Source: G965277745 sp965277745 (GTDB lineage Bacteria > Pseudomonadota > Gammaproteobacteria > Cardiobacteriales > Cardiobacteriaceae). From it: a stretch of DNA of 64,000 nucleotides. Made by a program: the position numbers and the translations under genes. How positions within the stretch are numbered: the first letter of the stretch is position 1; each line of letters begins with the position of its first letter. Shown here in pieces: positions 1 to 8,769 of this stretch. The notes under the pieces are model-generated. The model ran no database searches and had not been told where the DNA came from. It was given only the letters and a program-made list of their open reading frames with translations. The stretch spans positions 2,108,001 through 2,172,000 of the forward strand of contig OZ255837.1 of assembly GCA_965277745.1 (NCBI GenBank), read 5' to 3'.

Positions 1-43
1 CGGATATCGATTGGATTTGTCTTTACCGAAGCACTTCGATCCC

Positions 44-448
44 CTACTCGCGCTGCCAGCGGTACCCTTGCAATTTTTCGATCACGCAGGCATTCGGCGG
101 CGGAAAAAGCGCCGCGTCGAGGGCGGTGACAGATTGCCAGCAAAATGGCTGATTTTCCAATCCTTGCGGCCGATATACTTTTTTCGAGCGGCTAAGAAAG
201 AAGGTCAGAAAGACTTCGCCGTCCCGCGAGCCGCGGTGAAACGCCCTCCAATTTTCCCTGTCGGTGTCAAGGCCAAGCTCTTCGCGAAATTCCCGTATCA
301 GCGCCGCGCGCGCGCTTTCTCCCGCTTCGATTTTTCCGCCCGGAAATTCCCAATAACCGGCATAGGACTTGCCTTTGGGGCGTTGGGCGATGAGTACCCG
401 CCGGTGTTGATCGAGGAGAATACCGACCGCCACTTCCACCAGGCTCAT
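44..448 (-). CDS. mutT: MutT, 8-oxo-dGTP diphosphatase (Nudix)
   Basis: This Nudix hydrolase would clear 8-oxo-dGTP from the nucleotide pool to limit A:T to C:G transversions. The 134-residue product carries a full Nudix box (GX5EX7REUXEEXGU) reading GKIEAGE...REFREELGL, preceded by the family's WEFPGGK. I start it at the ATG at 448 because that ATG overlaps the secA stop in a TAATG. An in-frame ATG at 499 lies inside the SecA tail and would add a non-homologous 17 residues. There is no clear Shine-Dalgarno, so translation is probably coupled to secA. The secA-mutT order matches E. coli. Other Nudix specificities cannot be excluded from sequence alone. Confidence 0.88.
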   Translation of the reverse strand: MSLVEVAVGILLDQHRRVLIAQRPKGKSYAGYWEFPGGKIEAGESARAALIREFREELGLDTDRENWRAFHRGSRDGEVFLTFFLSRSKKVYRPQGLENQPFCWQSVTALDAALFPPPNACVIEKLQGYRWQRE

Positions 449-3114
449 TACAGCTTGCCATGGCAACGTTTGAATTTTTTTCCGCTGCCGCAAGGACAAG
501 GCGCGTTACGCCCGACGCCGGCATATGGATCGATTTTGGCAGCGTCGCGATGATCGTGTCCCGGATCGCTCGCGGGGGGGAATTTCCGCGCTTTTTTCTC
601 TTCGCTCGCCCCGCCGTCGTCAACTGCTTGGCGAAAATCGATCTGCGCAAGGACGCGCACGATATGAAACTGGATCCCCGAGAGCAGGTTATGGAACAAT
701 TCGAAAGCCTCACGCTGATATTCGCGTTTCGGATCTTTCTGCGCCCGCGAGCGCATCCAAATGCCCTGCCGGAGCATGTCCATCGTGGTCAGATGACTCT
801 TCCACTGATCGTCGATGGTTTGCAGGGCAATGAATTTTTCTCCCCAATCCATCGCCTCATCGCCAAATACAGCGCGTTTTTCCTTGTCGATTCGCTGTAA
901 GCGTTCGACAAGCTTGCGCACGATTTGTGCCGGCGTCAGATCAGGTTCCGCCGCCAGCCAGTCGTTTTCGATTTTCACGGTGACACCGAAGTCACCGAGC
1001 AGCGCCGCCTCGAGGCCTTGAATATTCCAGTGCTGGCGAGTCTGATCACTTGGCAGATATTCTCCGACGAGACGATCTATCACGCTTTCACGCATTTGCG
1101 CGATCATTTCGCGAATTTGCGCGGCGTCCATGATCGTGGCGCGTTGCGCATAGATCACTTTGCGCTGTTCGTTGGCGACATCGTCGTATTCGAGGAGGTT
1201 TTTGCGCGCGTCGAAATTGTAGGCCTCGACTTTTTTCTGTGCGCCCTCGATCTGGCGGGAGACCATTTTCGATTCGATGGCGTCGTCTTCTCCCATACCG
1301 AAGCGCTGCATCATGTTGGCCATCTTGTCACCGGCGAAAATACGTACCAGATTATCGTCGAGCGCCACGTAGAATCGGCTCGAACCTGGATCGCCCTGGC
1401 GCCCGGAGCGTCCCCGTAATTGGTTGTCGATGCGTCGTGATTCATGGCGTTCCGCCCCGATCACATGCAAGCCGCCGGCGGCGATCACCGCCTCGTGACG
1501 CGCTTGCCAGTCTTTGCGCGCGCTTTCTTTTTCCACTTCGTCGGCCTGTTCACCGAGTTGTTCGAGCGCGTTTTTCAAACTGCCGCCGAGAACGATATCC
1601 GTCCCGCGCCCGGCCATGTTGGTGGCGATGGTCACGTGCCCCGCTCGTCCGGCGTAGGCGACAATTTCCGCTTCACGGGCATGTTGCTTGGCGTTGAGGA
1701 CATCGTGGCGAATCCCTTCCTTGTCGAGCAGAGTCGACAGCAATTCGGAGGTCTCGATCGATGCCGTACCGAGCAAGACCGGCTGCCCGCGCTGCTGGCA
1801 ATCTTTGACGTCCTCGACGATGGCTTTGTACTTGCTTTTCTGCTTGAGATAGATCATGTCGGTGTGATCACGCCGTATCACCGCCTTGTTGGTCGGGATG
1901 ACGACCGTTTCCAGGTTGTAGATTTCCTGAAATTCATACGCTTCGGTATCGGCGGTGCCGGTCATTCCGGCGAGTTTCCCATAGAGACGGAAATAATTCT
2001 GATAGGTGATGGTGGCCAGTGTTTGGGTTTCCTGCTTTACCGTCACCCCTTCTTTGATTTCGATCGCCTGATGGAGTCCGTCCGACCAGCGCCGCCCTTC
2101 CATGGTACGCCCGGTAAATTCATCGACGATAATCACTTCATCGTTACGCACGATGTAATCGACATCCTTGTGATAGAGATAATGTGCCCGTAAACAGGCG
2201 CTCAAGTGATGAAACAGGCCGATATTTTTCGGCTCATACAAACTTTCCGTCTCTCCGATCAGGCCTTTTTTCACGAGCAGCTTTTCGACGCGATCGTGAC
2301 CGCTTTCGGTAAGTCCCACTTGCTTTGTCTTTTCATCGATGGAAAAATCCCCCTCGCCATCCTCTTTTTTTTGCGCCGTCAGTTGCGGAACCAGGGTGTC
2401 GAGCTTGCGGTAGAGGTCGGTATCCATATCGGCGGGGCCGGAGATGATCAATGGCGTACGCGCTTCGTCGATCAAAATGGAATCCACTTCATCGACAATC
2501 GCGTAGTGCAATTCACGCTGTAAACGCTCTTCTTTGGAAAGCGCCATGTTGCTGCGCAGATAGTCGAAGCCGAATTCGTTATTGGTGCCATAGGTGATGT
2601 CGGCACGATAGGCCGCGCGCTTGGCGTCGCTGTCCATTCCCGAGACAATGATGCCGGTTGTCAAGCCGAGAAAGCCGTACAGACGCCCGAGATCCTCGCC
2701 ATCACGGCGGGCGAGATAGTCGTTGACGGTGACAACATGCACGCCCTTGTCGGTCAAGGCATTCAAGTAGACAGCCAACGTCGCTACCAGGGTCTTTCCC
2801 TCCCCGGTACGCATTTCGGCGATTTTTCCACTATGGAGAACGACACCGCCGATCAGTTGCACATCGTAATGGCGCAAACCGAGTATCCGTTTGGACGCTT
2901 CACGAACCACGGCAAAGGCTTCCGGTAACAGCGCGTCCAAGGAGTCACGCTCGAGACGTTTGCGGAATTCGTCCGTTTTTGTGCGTAAAGCCGCGTCCGT
3001 CAATGCCTCCATCTCGCTTTCAAGTGCGTTTATTTTATTGACTGTTCTAGATAACTGTTTGATAATTCTTTCGTTTCTTGAGCCAAAAAATTTCGCCGCG
3101 AGATTTCCCAACAT
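448..3114 (-). CDS. secA: SecA, preprotein translocase ATPase
   Basis: SecA is the motor ATPase that pushes unfolded preproteins through SecYEG at the inner membrane. The 888-residue length is normal. Visible parts are the N-terminal LGNLAAKFFGSRNER, Walker A MRTGEGKTL near residue 105, the DEVDSILIDEARTPL motif near 210, the second-domain ATP motif around TNMAGRGTDI, and the C-terminal zinc-binding SEC-C tail CPCGSGKKFKRCH, which in the family contacts SecB and lipids. An ATG three codons upstream (3123) is possible, but AGAGG sits nine bases before the 3114 ATG and directly abuts the upstream one. No secM-like gene precedes it; dciA diverges from it instead. Confidence 0.97.
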   Translation of the reverse strand: MLGNLAAKFFGSRNERIIKQLSRTVNKINALESEMEALTDAALRTKTDEFRKRLERDSLDALLPEAFAVVREASKRILGLRHYDVQLIGGVVLHSGKIAEMRTGEGKTLVATLAVYLNALTDKGVHVVTVNDYLARRDGEDLGRLYGFLGLTTGIIVSGMDSDAKRAAYRADITYGTNNEFGFDYLRSNMALSKEERLQRELHYAIVDEVDSILIDEARTPLIISGPADMDTDLYRKLDTLVPQLTAQKKEDGEGDFSIDEKTKQVGLTESGHDRVEKLLVKKGLIGETESLYEPKNIGLFHHLSACLRAHYLYHKDVDYIVRNDEVIIVDEFTGRTMEGRRWSDGLHQAIEIKEGVTVKQETQTLATITYQNYFRLYGKLAGMTGTADTEAYEFQEIYNLETVVIPTNKAVIRRDHTDMIYLKQKSKYKAIVEDVKDCQQRGQPVLLGTASIETSELLSTLLDKEGIRHDVLNAKQHAREAEIVAYAGRAGHVTIATNMAGRGTDIVLGGSLKNALEQLGEQADEVEKESARKDWQARHEAVIAAGGLHVIGAERHESRRIDNQLRGRSGRQGDPGSSRFYVALDDNLVRIFAGDKMANMMQRFGMGEDDAIESKMVSRQIEGAQKKVEAYNFDARKNLLEYDDVANEQRKVIYAQRATIMDAAQIREMIAQMRESVIDRLVGEYLPSDQTRQHWNIQGLEAALLGDFGVTVKIENDWLAAEPDLTPAQIVRKLVERLQRIDKEKRAVFGDEAMDWGEKFIALQTIDDQWKSHLTTMDMLRQGIWMRSRAQKDPKREYQREAFELFHNLLSGIQFHIVRVLAQIDFRQAVDDGGASEEKKARKFPPASDPGHDHRDAAKIDPYAGVGRNAPCPCGSGKKFKRCHGKL

Positions 3115-3266
3115 GTGATCCATCCTCTACTAAGACCGTCGGCCAAGGGGCCGACACAAATATCCTCACGCACCATAAGGCAAAGGCATCATAACGCAAA
3201 CAAAGCTTCTATGATACGCTATAGCGATCCTTCCCTTGATGTGGCCAAACGATCCTCTTTCAAGTC

Positions 3267-3719
3267 ATGAGTAGACAAGCGCACCATTTTCGGCATGTCA
3301 GCCGTTACTTTGACAGCATCGCCCGCGAACACGGCCCTCCTCCGCATAAGGGGCAGTATCATAAATATCATGCGATGTTGATCGCCTGCCTGCCACCACA
3401 GTGGGCGTCGAAGGTAATGCTCGGCAAGTGGAATGAAGAGCACTGGCAACTCTATGTAGAACACAATCACGAAGCCTATCAATTGCATCATCTCCTCCCG
3501 GAAATCGGCGCGAGACTTGCGCGCAAACTGCCCCGTCCGCCACGCCTGAAAATCAATGCCAATCCCGGCTTGTGGCTTGCTTTTCCGACACGCCGCCGCC
3601 CGATTGAAGTCGCCGACGGCAAAAGCTATTCTCTGCGCGAAGCCGAAACGATCATCGATCGCTTCCTTACGCGCGGTGCCTTGGGCGAAGCGCCTGGCAA
3701 AGAAAAAACGGATCAGTAG
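3267..3719 (+). CDS. dciA: DciA-like protein (DUF721), replicative helicase loader
   Basis: This 150-residue protein resembles the DUF721/DciA family, which in most bacteria lacking DnaC or DnaI assists loading of DnaB at the origin. The core (residues about 40-110) contains W-x-G-like and hydrophobic beta elements typical of the compact KH-like DciA fold, here LPPQWASKVMLGKWNEEHW followed by L...H...E and an L-P-PRLKINANPGLW stretch. Pseudomonas carries its DUF721 gene in the same place, between secA and lpxC, which supports the call strongly. It is the only plus-strand gene in the first 22 kb. Its 3' end overlaps the lpxC 3' end by seven bases, convergently. Confidence 0.75.
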   Translation: MSRQAHHFRHVSRYFDSIAREHGPPPHKGQYHKYHAMLIACLPPQWASKVMLGKWNEEHWQLYVEHNHEAYQLHHLLPEIGARLARKLPRPPRLKINANPGLWLAFPTRRRPIEVADGKSYSLREAETIIDRFLTRGALGEAPGKEKTDQ

Positions 3720-4645
3720 GCGCCTGACGGTATGGCATTCGTGCCATCGAAGCCGTAATCCAGTGTCTCCTCGCTGCCTTGCTCCGATTCTCGCCAGGAC
3801 CAGTTCTCGGCATCGGCTTGAATAGCAAGACACAGCTTATTGTTCAAGGCATGCCCGGATTTATATCCCTGGTACCAGCCAAGTAGGGGCGCGCCGAGCA
3901 TGTAGAGATCGCCGATCGCATCGAGCAGTTTATGGCGGGCGAATTCATCATCGAAGCGCAGCCCCTGCTCGTTGATGATCCGGTACTCGTCGATGACCAC
4001 GGCGTTATCCAAACTACCGCCGAGGGTCAGACCATTGCTTTGCAAGTATTCGATATCTTTCAAAAAACCGAAAGTCCGTGCGCGACTGACCTCGCGAATA
4101 TAGCGCCAAGTGGAGAAATCCAGGCGCACATGGTCATTGCGGGAACGGAACAACGGGTGATCGAAACAGATCGTGAAATCAAAACGCAATCCATCGAACG
4201 GAATCAAGCGTGCCCACTTCTCCGCATCACGCACTTCGACCGGCGCTTCAATGCGGATGAAGCGTTTTGCCGCATCTTGTTCGCAAACGCCCGCCTGTTG
4301 CAAAAGATAGACGAAGGGCGCGGAACTCCCGTCCATAATCGGCACTTCCGCAGAATCCAAATCCACATATAGATTGTCGATGCCAAGACCGGCCAGCGCG
4401 GACATCAGATGTTCGATAGTCGCCACACGGATACCATCGACCTGCATCGCCGTGCACATCTGCGTGTCGCGCACGTGCACCGCGTCGACCGGAATTTCCG
4501 GCTTGGCGGCAAGGTCGATTCGACGGAAAACGATTCCGGTGCCTATCGGGGCCGGATGAAAGGTAATCTGACATAGCTTGCCGCTGTGTACGCCAATACC
4601 CGATGTGCCGATAGAATTGCCGATGCTTCTTTGTCGCACCATCAT
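3713..4645 (-). CDS. lpxC: LpxC, UDP-3-O-acyl-N-acetylglucosamine deacetylase
   Basis: LpxC performs the committed, zinc-dependent deacetylation of lipid A synthesis in the cytoplasm. The 310-residue product keeps the E. coli numbering exactly: E78 and H79 in TIEHLMSALAG, H238 and D242 in HKLLDAIGD as zinc ligands, and H265 in KSGHALNNKL as catalytic base. The start ATG overlaps the ftsZ stop in an ATGA, so it is the last gene of the dcw run. A second ATG follows directly and cannot be excluded as the start. Its presence shows that the cell makes lipopolysaccharide. The C-terminal tail beyond about residue 300 is short and family-variable. Confidence 0.97.
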   Translation of the reverse strand: MMVRQRSIGNSIGTSGIGVHSGKLCQITFHPAPIGTGIVFRRIDLAAKPEIPVDAVHVRDTQMCTAMQVDGIRVATIEHLMSALAGLGIDNLYVDLDSAEVPIMDGSSAPFVYLLQQAGVCEQDAAKRFIRIEAPVEVRDAEKWARLIPFDGLRFDFTICFDHPLFRSRNDHVRLDFSTWRYIREVSRARTFGFLKDIEYLQSNGLTLGGSLDNAVVIDEYRIINEQGLRFDDEFARHKLLDAIGDLYMLGAPLLGWYQGYKSGHALNNKLCLAIQADAENWSWRESEQGSEETLDYGFDGTNAIPSGAY

Positions 4646-5784
4646 TTCACCCTTTTGCGCAGGATAGCGGGGATGTTCAGCGTATCCAGATAGCTGTCGC
4701 TCTTTTGAGTGGATTTGTCCTTTTTGCGCCGCGTCTGTTCCTTCTCCTCCTTGCCCGACCCGGAAAATCCGCTTCCGAACAGGTTCGGTATTTCCTCGCT
4801 GTCTTCCTGCTCTTCGCCGGAAGCGATACCGGTTGCGACGACAGTCACACGCAAGGTTTCATCCATATCGTTATCGATCATCATGCCGATCTTGACGTTG
4901 ACGCTGTCCTCGTCGATCAAATCATAGACTAGAGAACCCACCGCCTGGTATTCGCTGGCTTTGATATTCTGGTTGGCGGTGACATTGACGAGCAATCCGC
5001 GCGCCGAAGAAAGATCGATATTTTCCAAAAGCGGCGAGGAAATCGCTTTTTCGGTCGCCGCGCGGGCGCGGTCTTCTCCTTGCGCTTCGCCGGTACCCAT
5101 CATCGCGATCCCGCGTTCGGACATGATCGTTTTCACATCCTCGAGATCCATGTTGATCAATCCCTCTTTCTGGATGACGTTGGCAATGCTTTGCACGCCA
5201 TTTTTCAACACATCGTCGACGGTTTTGAACGAGCCCAGCAAGGAAGCGTCCTCGCCCATAACGTCGGCGATACGATCGTTCGGGATGACGATGAGGCAAT
5301 CCACTTCCTCTTTCAGTACTTCGAGTCCCGCTTCGGCCATACGCATGCGTTTGCTGCCTTCGAAAAAAAACGGCTTGGTCACGATCGCGACGGCGAGAAC
5401 ACCCATCTGACGAGCGATCGAGGCAATGACGGGAGCGGCGCCGGTGCCGGTCCCCCCCCCCATTCCGGCGGCGATGAAGACCATGTCCGCACCGGTGAGA
5501 TTTTCCTGAATGCGTTCGCGATCCTCTTCCGCCGCGCGGCGGCCGATTTCCGGTTTGGATCCTGCGCCCATGCCGCGCGTGGTTTGCATGCCCAACTGTA
5601 ATTTGTTATCGATCGGGCTTTTCCGTAAAACTTGCATGTCGGTGTTGGCGGAAATCAACTCGACTCCATCGAGATCGAAATCCATCATTTGCTTCACGGC
5701 GTTGCAGCCACCGCCACCGACACCGATGACTTTGATCAGAACGTGCGCGTCATTGTCAGCGTCTTCCACTATTTCGAAAACCAT
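4642..5784 (-). CDS. ftsZ: FtsZ, tubulin-like division GTPase
   Basis: FtsZ polymerises into the Z ring at midcell. The 380-residue protein has an N-terminal GTPase starting VIGVGGGGCNAV, the tubulin signature GGGTGTGAAP near residue 105, and NTD in the ribose-binding segment. A variable linker rich in E, K and S spans about 315-360. The conserved C-terminal peptide LDTLNIPAILRKR matches the family tail that binds FtsA and ZipA. It follows ftsA by 12 bases and overlaps lpxC by four (ATGA). Confidence 0.98.
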   Translation of the reverse strand: MVFEIVEDADNDAHVLIKVIGVGGGGCNAVKQMMDFDLDGVELISANTDMQVLRKSPIDNKLQLGMQTTRGMGAGSKPEIGRRAAEEDRERIQENLTGADMVFIAAGMGGGTGTGAAPVIASIARQMGVLAVAIVTKPFFFEGSKRMRMAEAGLEVLKEEVDCLIVIPNDRIADVMGEDASLLGSFKTVDDVLKNGVQSIANVIQKEGLINMDLEDVKTIMSERGIAMMGTGEAQGEDRARAATEKAISSPLLENIDLSSARGLLVNVTANQNIKASEYQAVGSLVYDLIDEDSVNVKIGMMIDNDMDETLRVTVVATGIASGEEQEDSEEIPNLFGSGFSGSGKEEKEQTRRKKDKSTQKSDSYLDTLNIPAILRKRVK

Positions 5785-5796
5785 GCCTACCCCTGG

Positions 5797-7026
5797 CTAT
5801 AAATATCGATTCAAAAAACTTTTCAAGCTTTTGATTATACCCGTTTTGCCGGGATTGACCCAAACATGATCCGGCAGCGGTTCATATAACAGCTTCAACA
5901 TCCCGAGCGTCGTCATCATTCCAGGGTCGTACTGCAAATTCTCCGGCAACCCGGTAACGTGTGGTGGTTTGGCGACTCGAACCGGAATCGAGAAGGCATC
6001 CGCCACATAGGAGGCGAGTCCCGGTATCTGCGCGGCACCACCACTCAGAACGAATCCGCCGTCGCTCATTCTGCGCATTCCCGAACGATAGAGCGCCCGT
6101 TCAAGCATCTGGAATATTTCGTTGTAGCGGGTAGAGATTATATCGACCAGTTTCGCGCTACTGATCTGGCGGGAAGGGCGTAATCCCGTGCTCGGCAATG
6201 CAATAGATGACGATTTCATCAAACCGATACTTGTCGCGCCCTGCTGGCATTTGAGGATTTCCGCGAACTGACGGGGGGTGAAAAAGACGGTGGCGATATC
6301 GCTCGAAACCAGTTCTCCGCCGATTTTCAACCCCCCGCCATAGAGCGGACGGTTATTTTGAAAAACCATGAAATCGGTCGTGCCGGCACCGATATCAAGC
6401 GTACAGACGCCAAGTTTTCGCTCCTCTTCGTTGGTTGCGGCGTAGGCGCAAGCGAGACCGGAAAAAACGAGCGCGTTGACCCCCACTCCACTCGTCTCGA
6501 TCGCGCGACGAAGATTCTCTGCCACATTGCGCTCGGCGCGCAACACATGCAGACGGACTTCCAAGGAATCGGCGGTCATCCCTTCGGGATCCTCGATCTC
6601 GCCGTGGCAATCGACGATGAACGCCTGCTCCAGCGCGTGTAGGAGTTCGTGCTTGTCATCCTCGGCGATTTTTCTCGCCTCGAGCAGCACCCGAGTGATA
6701 TCGGCACGATCGATAGACTGCTTGCGCAGTGCCGCCACATTGTCGGTATTCATGCCCGAGACATACGGACCGCCTAGAGAGGCGTCGACGTTGCGTATTT
6801 GCACGCCGGACTGTCGCTCGGCTTCCATCATCGCTTCATTAAGCACTTCGGCGGCGGCGGCGATATCGGCGATCAAGCCATGCTTGCAGGGAACATCGTT
6901 GGAGACACCACAGCCGAGAATTTCAAGCGGACGATCCGCTTCGCAAATCGCGACGGTGACCCTCAAGCATGCGCTACCGGTATCGATTACCGCTTGAATC
7001 GGATCGATTTTATTTCTATGTCTCAT
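5797..7026 (-). CDS. ftsA: FtsA, actin-like divisome protein
   Basis: FtsA is an actin/Hsp70-fold ATPase that anchors FtsZ to the membrane and recruits late division proteins. The 409-residue product shows the phosphate-1 region AVIDTGSACLRV near the N-terminus and the phosphate-2 motif CTLDIGAGTTDF in the middle. VLSGGAAQIPG is the adenosine motif. The C-terminus ends KSLKSFLNRYL, an amphipathic membrane-targeting helix. The start chosen (ATG at 7026) overlaps the ftsQ stop in ATGA and gives the family's usual N-terminus. A longer open frame upstream lies inside ftsQ and is not needed. Confidence 0.96.
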   Translation of the reverse strand: MRHRNKIDPIQAVIDTGSACLRVTVAICEADRPLEILGCGVSNDVPCKHGLIADIAAAAEVLNEAMMEAERQSGVQIRNVDASLGGPYVSGMNTDNVAALRKQSIDRADITRVLLEARKIAEDDKHELLHALEQAFIVDCHGEIEDPEGMTADSLEVRLHVLRAERNVAENLRRAIETSGVGVNALVFSGLACAYAATNEEERKLGVCTLDIGAGTTDFMVFQNNRPLYGGGLKIGGELVSSDIATVFFTPRQFAEILKCQQGATSIGLMKSSSIALPSTGLRPSRQISSAKLVDIISTRYNEIFQMLERALYRSGMRRMSDGGFVLSGGAAQIPGLASYVADAFSIPVRVAKPPHVTGLPENLQYDPGMMTTLGMLKLLYEPLPDHVWVNPGKTGIIKSLKSFLNRYL

Positions 7027-7829
7027 AAGCGTTTCTCTCTCTCGTCTCCGACCGTTTCGACCCCATCCTTCCAGCGTACGGAAAAACCGTTCCGATAGCG
7101 TAAGTCTACCGAATGAATATATTTTTCGTAATTTTTTATGATCCGTCGGTTGACGACCGCGAGCTTTTTGAAACGCTGGTTGAGTTCCTCCCTGCCGATG
7201 ATGACATCGAGCTCTTTGCCGAGTATCACATGCCAGACGAGCCTTGTATCGAGGATCAAACCGCGCATGTCGACACCTTGCCGACGCAACCACGGATGAA
7301 TTGTGAGATACATATCAAGCACCTGTTTTTCATGCCCTTTGGGGCCTGTGACCGGAAAGAGCGTGTCAAGCTTCGGCGACGCTGGCAGCAAAAAGGATTT
7401 CCCCTTGCGATCGAGGAAATCCTCTTTTCCCCAGCGCAGAATCGGAACCCGCTCGTGCACATCGACTTGCAGCGCATCCGGCCACTGCTTGCTGATCGAT
7501 ACGCTCTCGACCCAAGAGAGCCGAGCGATTCTCTCGGTCAAGGTGCGTATATCAATGCGCAACATGTCCTGGCTTTTGCATGCGGCAACGACATCCATGA
7601 TCGCTTCGCGATCACCATAGATCAAAGGCCGCACTAAAAGCACCCGTTTCAGGGGAAAAAAGGCGTGCTCGGTGATGCGTTTGTAGGCGAAGTGAAAGGA
7701 CAAGAAGATCGCCGCGAGGAGAAAAAATGCGAGCAGCCACTCTCCCAGCTTTCTCGACACTTGGCGCAAGAACTTCCACGCGACGGGCCGGGTAACGGAA
7801 TGTTTACGCGGGTTGCGTGTTAAGACCAT
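7023..7829 (-). CDS. ftsQ: FtsQ, divisome membrane protein
   Basis: FtsQ is a bitopic inner-membrane protein that links cytoplasmic and periplasmic divisome components and recruits FtsB/FtsL. The 268-residue form starts at the ATG at 7829, one base after the ddl stop; an in-frame ATG 12 codons upstream lies within ddl. It has a basic cytoplasmic tail, one membrane helix (about residues 30-50, LLAFFLLAAIFLSFHFAY), then a POTRA domain (about 60-125, with WVESVSISKQWPDALQVDVHER) and a beta domain. Placement between ddl and ftsA is canonical. Confidence 0.94.
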   Translation of the reverse strand: MVLTRNPRKHSVTRPVAWKFLRQVSRKLGEWLLAFFLLAAIFLSFHFAYKRITEHAFFPLKRVLLVRPLIYGDREAIMDVVAACKSQDMLRIDIRTLTERIARLSWVESVSISKQWPDALQVDVHERVPILRWGKEDFLDRKGKSFLLPASPKLDTLFPVTGPKGHEKQVLDMYLTIHPWLRRQGVDMRGLILDTRLVWHVILGKELDVIIGREELNQRFKKLAVVNRRIIKNYEKYIHSVDLRYRNGFSVRWKDGVETVGDEREKRL

Positions 7830-7830
7830 G

Positions 7831-8769
7831 TCAATGATCGTTCTTACCGTCGAGAGTTTGCTCAAGAAGGGCGAGGACGATATCGGTGAAGGATTTCCCT
7901 TCGCTTGCCGCTGCCTGCGGCAGCAAAGAATGCGCGGTCATGCCGGGGACGAGATTGATCTCGAGCAGCCAGGGATACCCGTCTTTATCGAGCATATAAT
8001 CCACTCGTCCCCAACCTTTCGCGCCAAGTGCGCGAAAGGCGCGACGGGTCAATTCGACGAGTTTTCCGGCAAGGGACGGATCGATCGGCGCGGGGCAAAG
8101 ATAGCGGATATCGTCGGCAGCGTATTTGGCCTGGTAATCGTAAAATGGATGTCCTTTGCCGGTTACGATTTCGATACAGGGGAGGACGTGATCGCCGATA
8201 ATGGAATGAGTGAGTTCCCGTCCGTCGATCCAAGGTTCGGCCATGATCCTGTCATCACATTCGCCGGCAAGCGCGAGTGCCGCCTCGAGTTCGGCTTGAT
8301 CGCGCACCCAGCTAATCCCGAGGCTCGAACCATCATTTACCGGTTTCACGGCGAAATGTCGCGCATCGAGCGCGCGTACGATATCTTCATAACGACTGCC
8401 GCGGGTGCAAAGTATATCCGGCAATACTGGCAGCGCGAAGGCCCGCCATAGCTTTTTCGTCATCACTTTATCCATCGCGATGGCGCAAGCCGTCATCTCG
8501 CTGCCGGTGTAAGGAATACCGAGCCATTGCAAGATCGCTTGCACCTGACCGTCCTCACCACCGCGGCCATGGAGCATGACAAAGGCGCGTTCATAACCGT
8601 TTTCTTTCAACATCAACACGGCACGACGATCACCGCTATCGACCAGATGCGCCTCGACGCCAAGCGTGACAAGGGCCCGGTGAACAGCCGCGCCGCCGTC
8701 AAGAGACACCTCGCGTTCGGAAGATTCTCCACCATAGAGCACCGCTACTTTGCCGAATTTATCGCTCAT
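7831..8769 (-). CDS. ddl: D-alanine--D-alanine ligase
   Basis: This ATP-grasp enzyme makes the D-Ala-D-Ala dipeptide that MurF adds to the peptidoglycan precursor. The 312 residues begin MSDKFGKVAVLYGGESSEREVS, with the S-E-R-E-V-S N-terminal loop. HGRGGEDGQVQ, the ATP-grasp lysine region KPVNDGSSLGIS and the metal-binding LEINLVPGMT near the C-terminus follow. The start at 8769 lies 11 bases inside murC, in another frame. Context corresponds to ddlB of the E. coli dcw cluster. Confidence 0.96.
   Translation of the reverse strand: MSDKFGKVAVLYGGESSEREVSLDGGAAVHRALVTLGVEAHLVDSGDRRAVLMLKENGYERAFVMLHGRGGEDGQVQAILQWLGIPYTGSEMTACAIAMDKVMTKKLWRAFALPVLPDILCTRGSRYEDIVRALDARHFAVKPVNDGSSLGISWVRDQAELEAALALAGECDDRIMAEPWIDGRELTHSIIGDHVLPCIEIVTGKGHPFYDYQAKYAADDIRYLCPAPIDPSLAGKLVELTRRAFRALGAKGWGRVDYMLDKDGYPWLLEINLVPGMTAHSLLPQAAASEGKSFTDIVLALLEQTLDGKNDH

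Noticed and set aside
448..900. Plus-strand open frames across secA and other long genes
   Set aside because: They mirror the GC-rich minus-strand codons, have no family resemblance and no ribosome sites.
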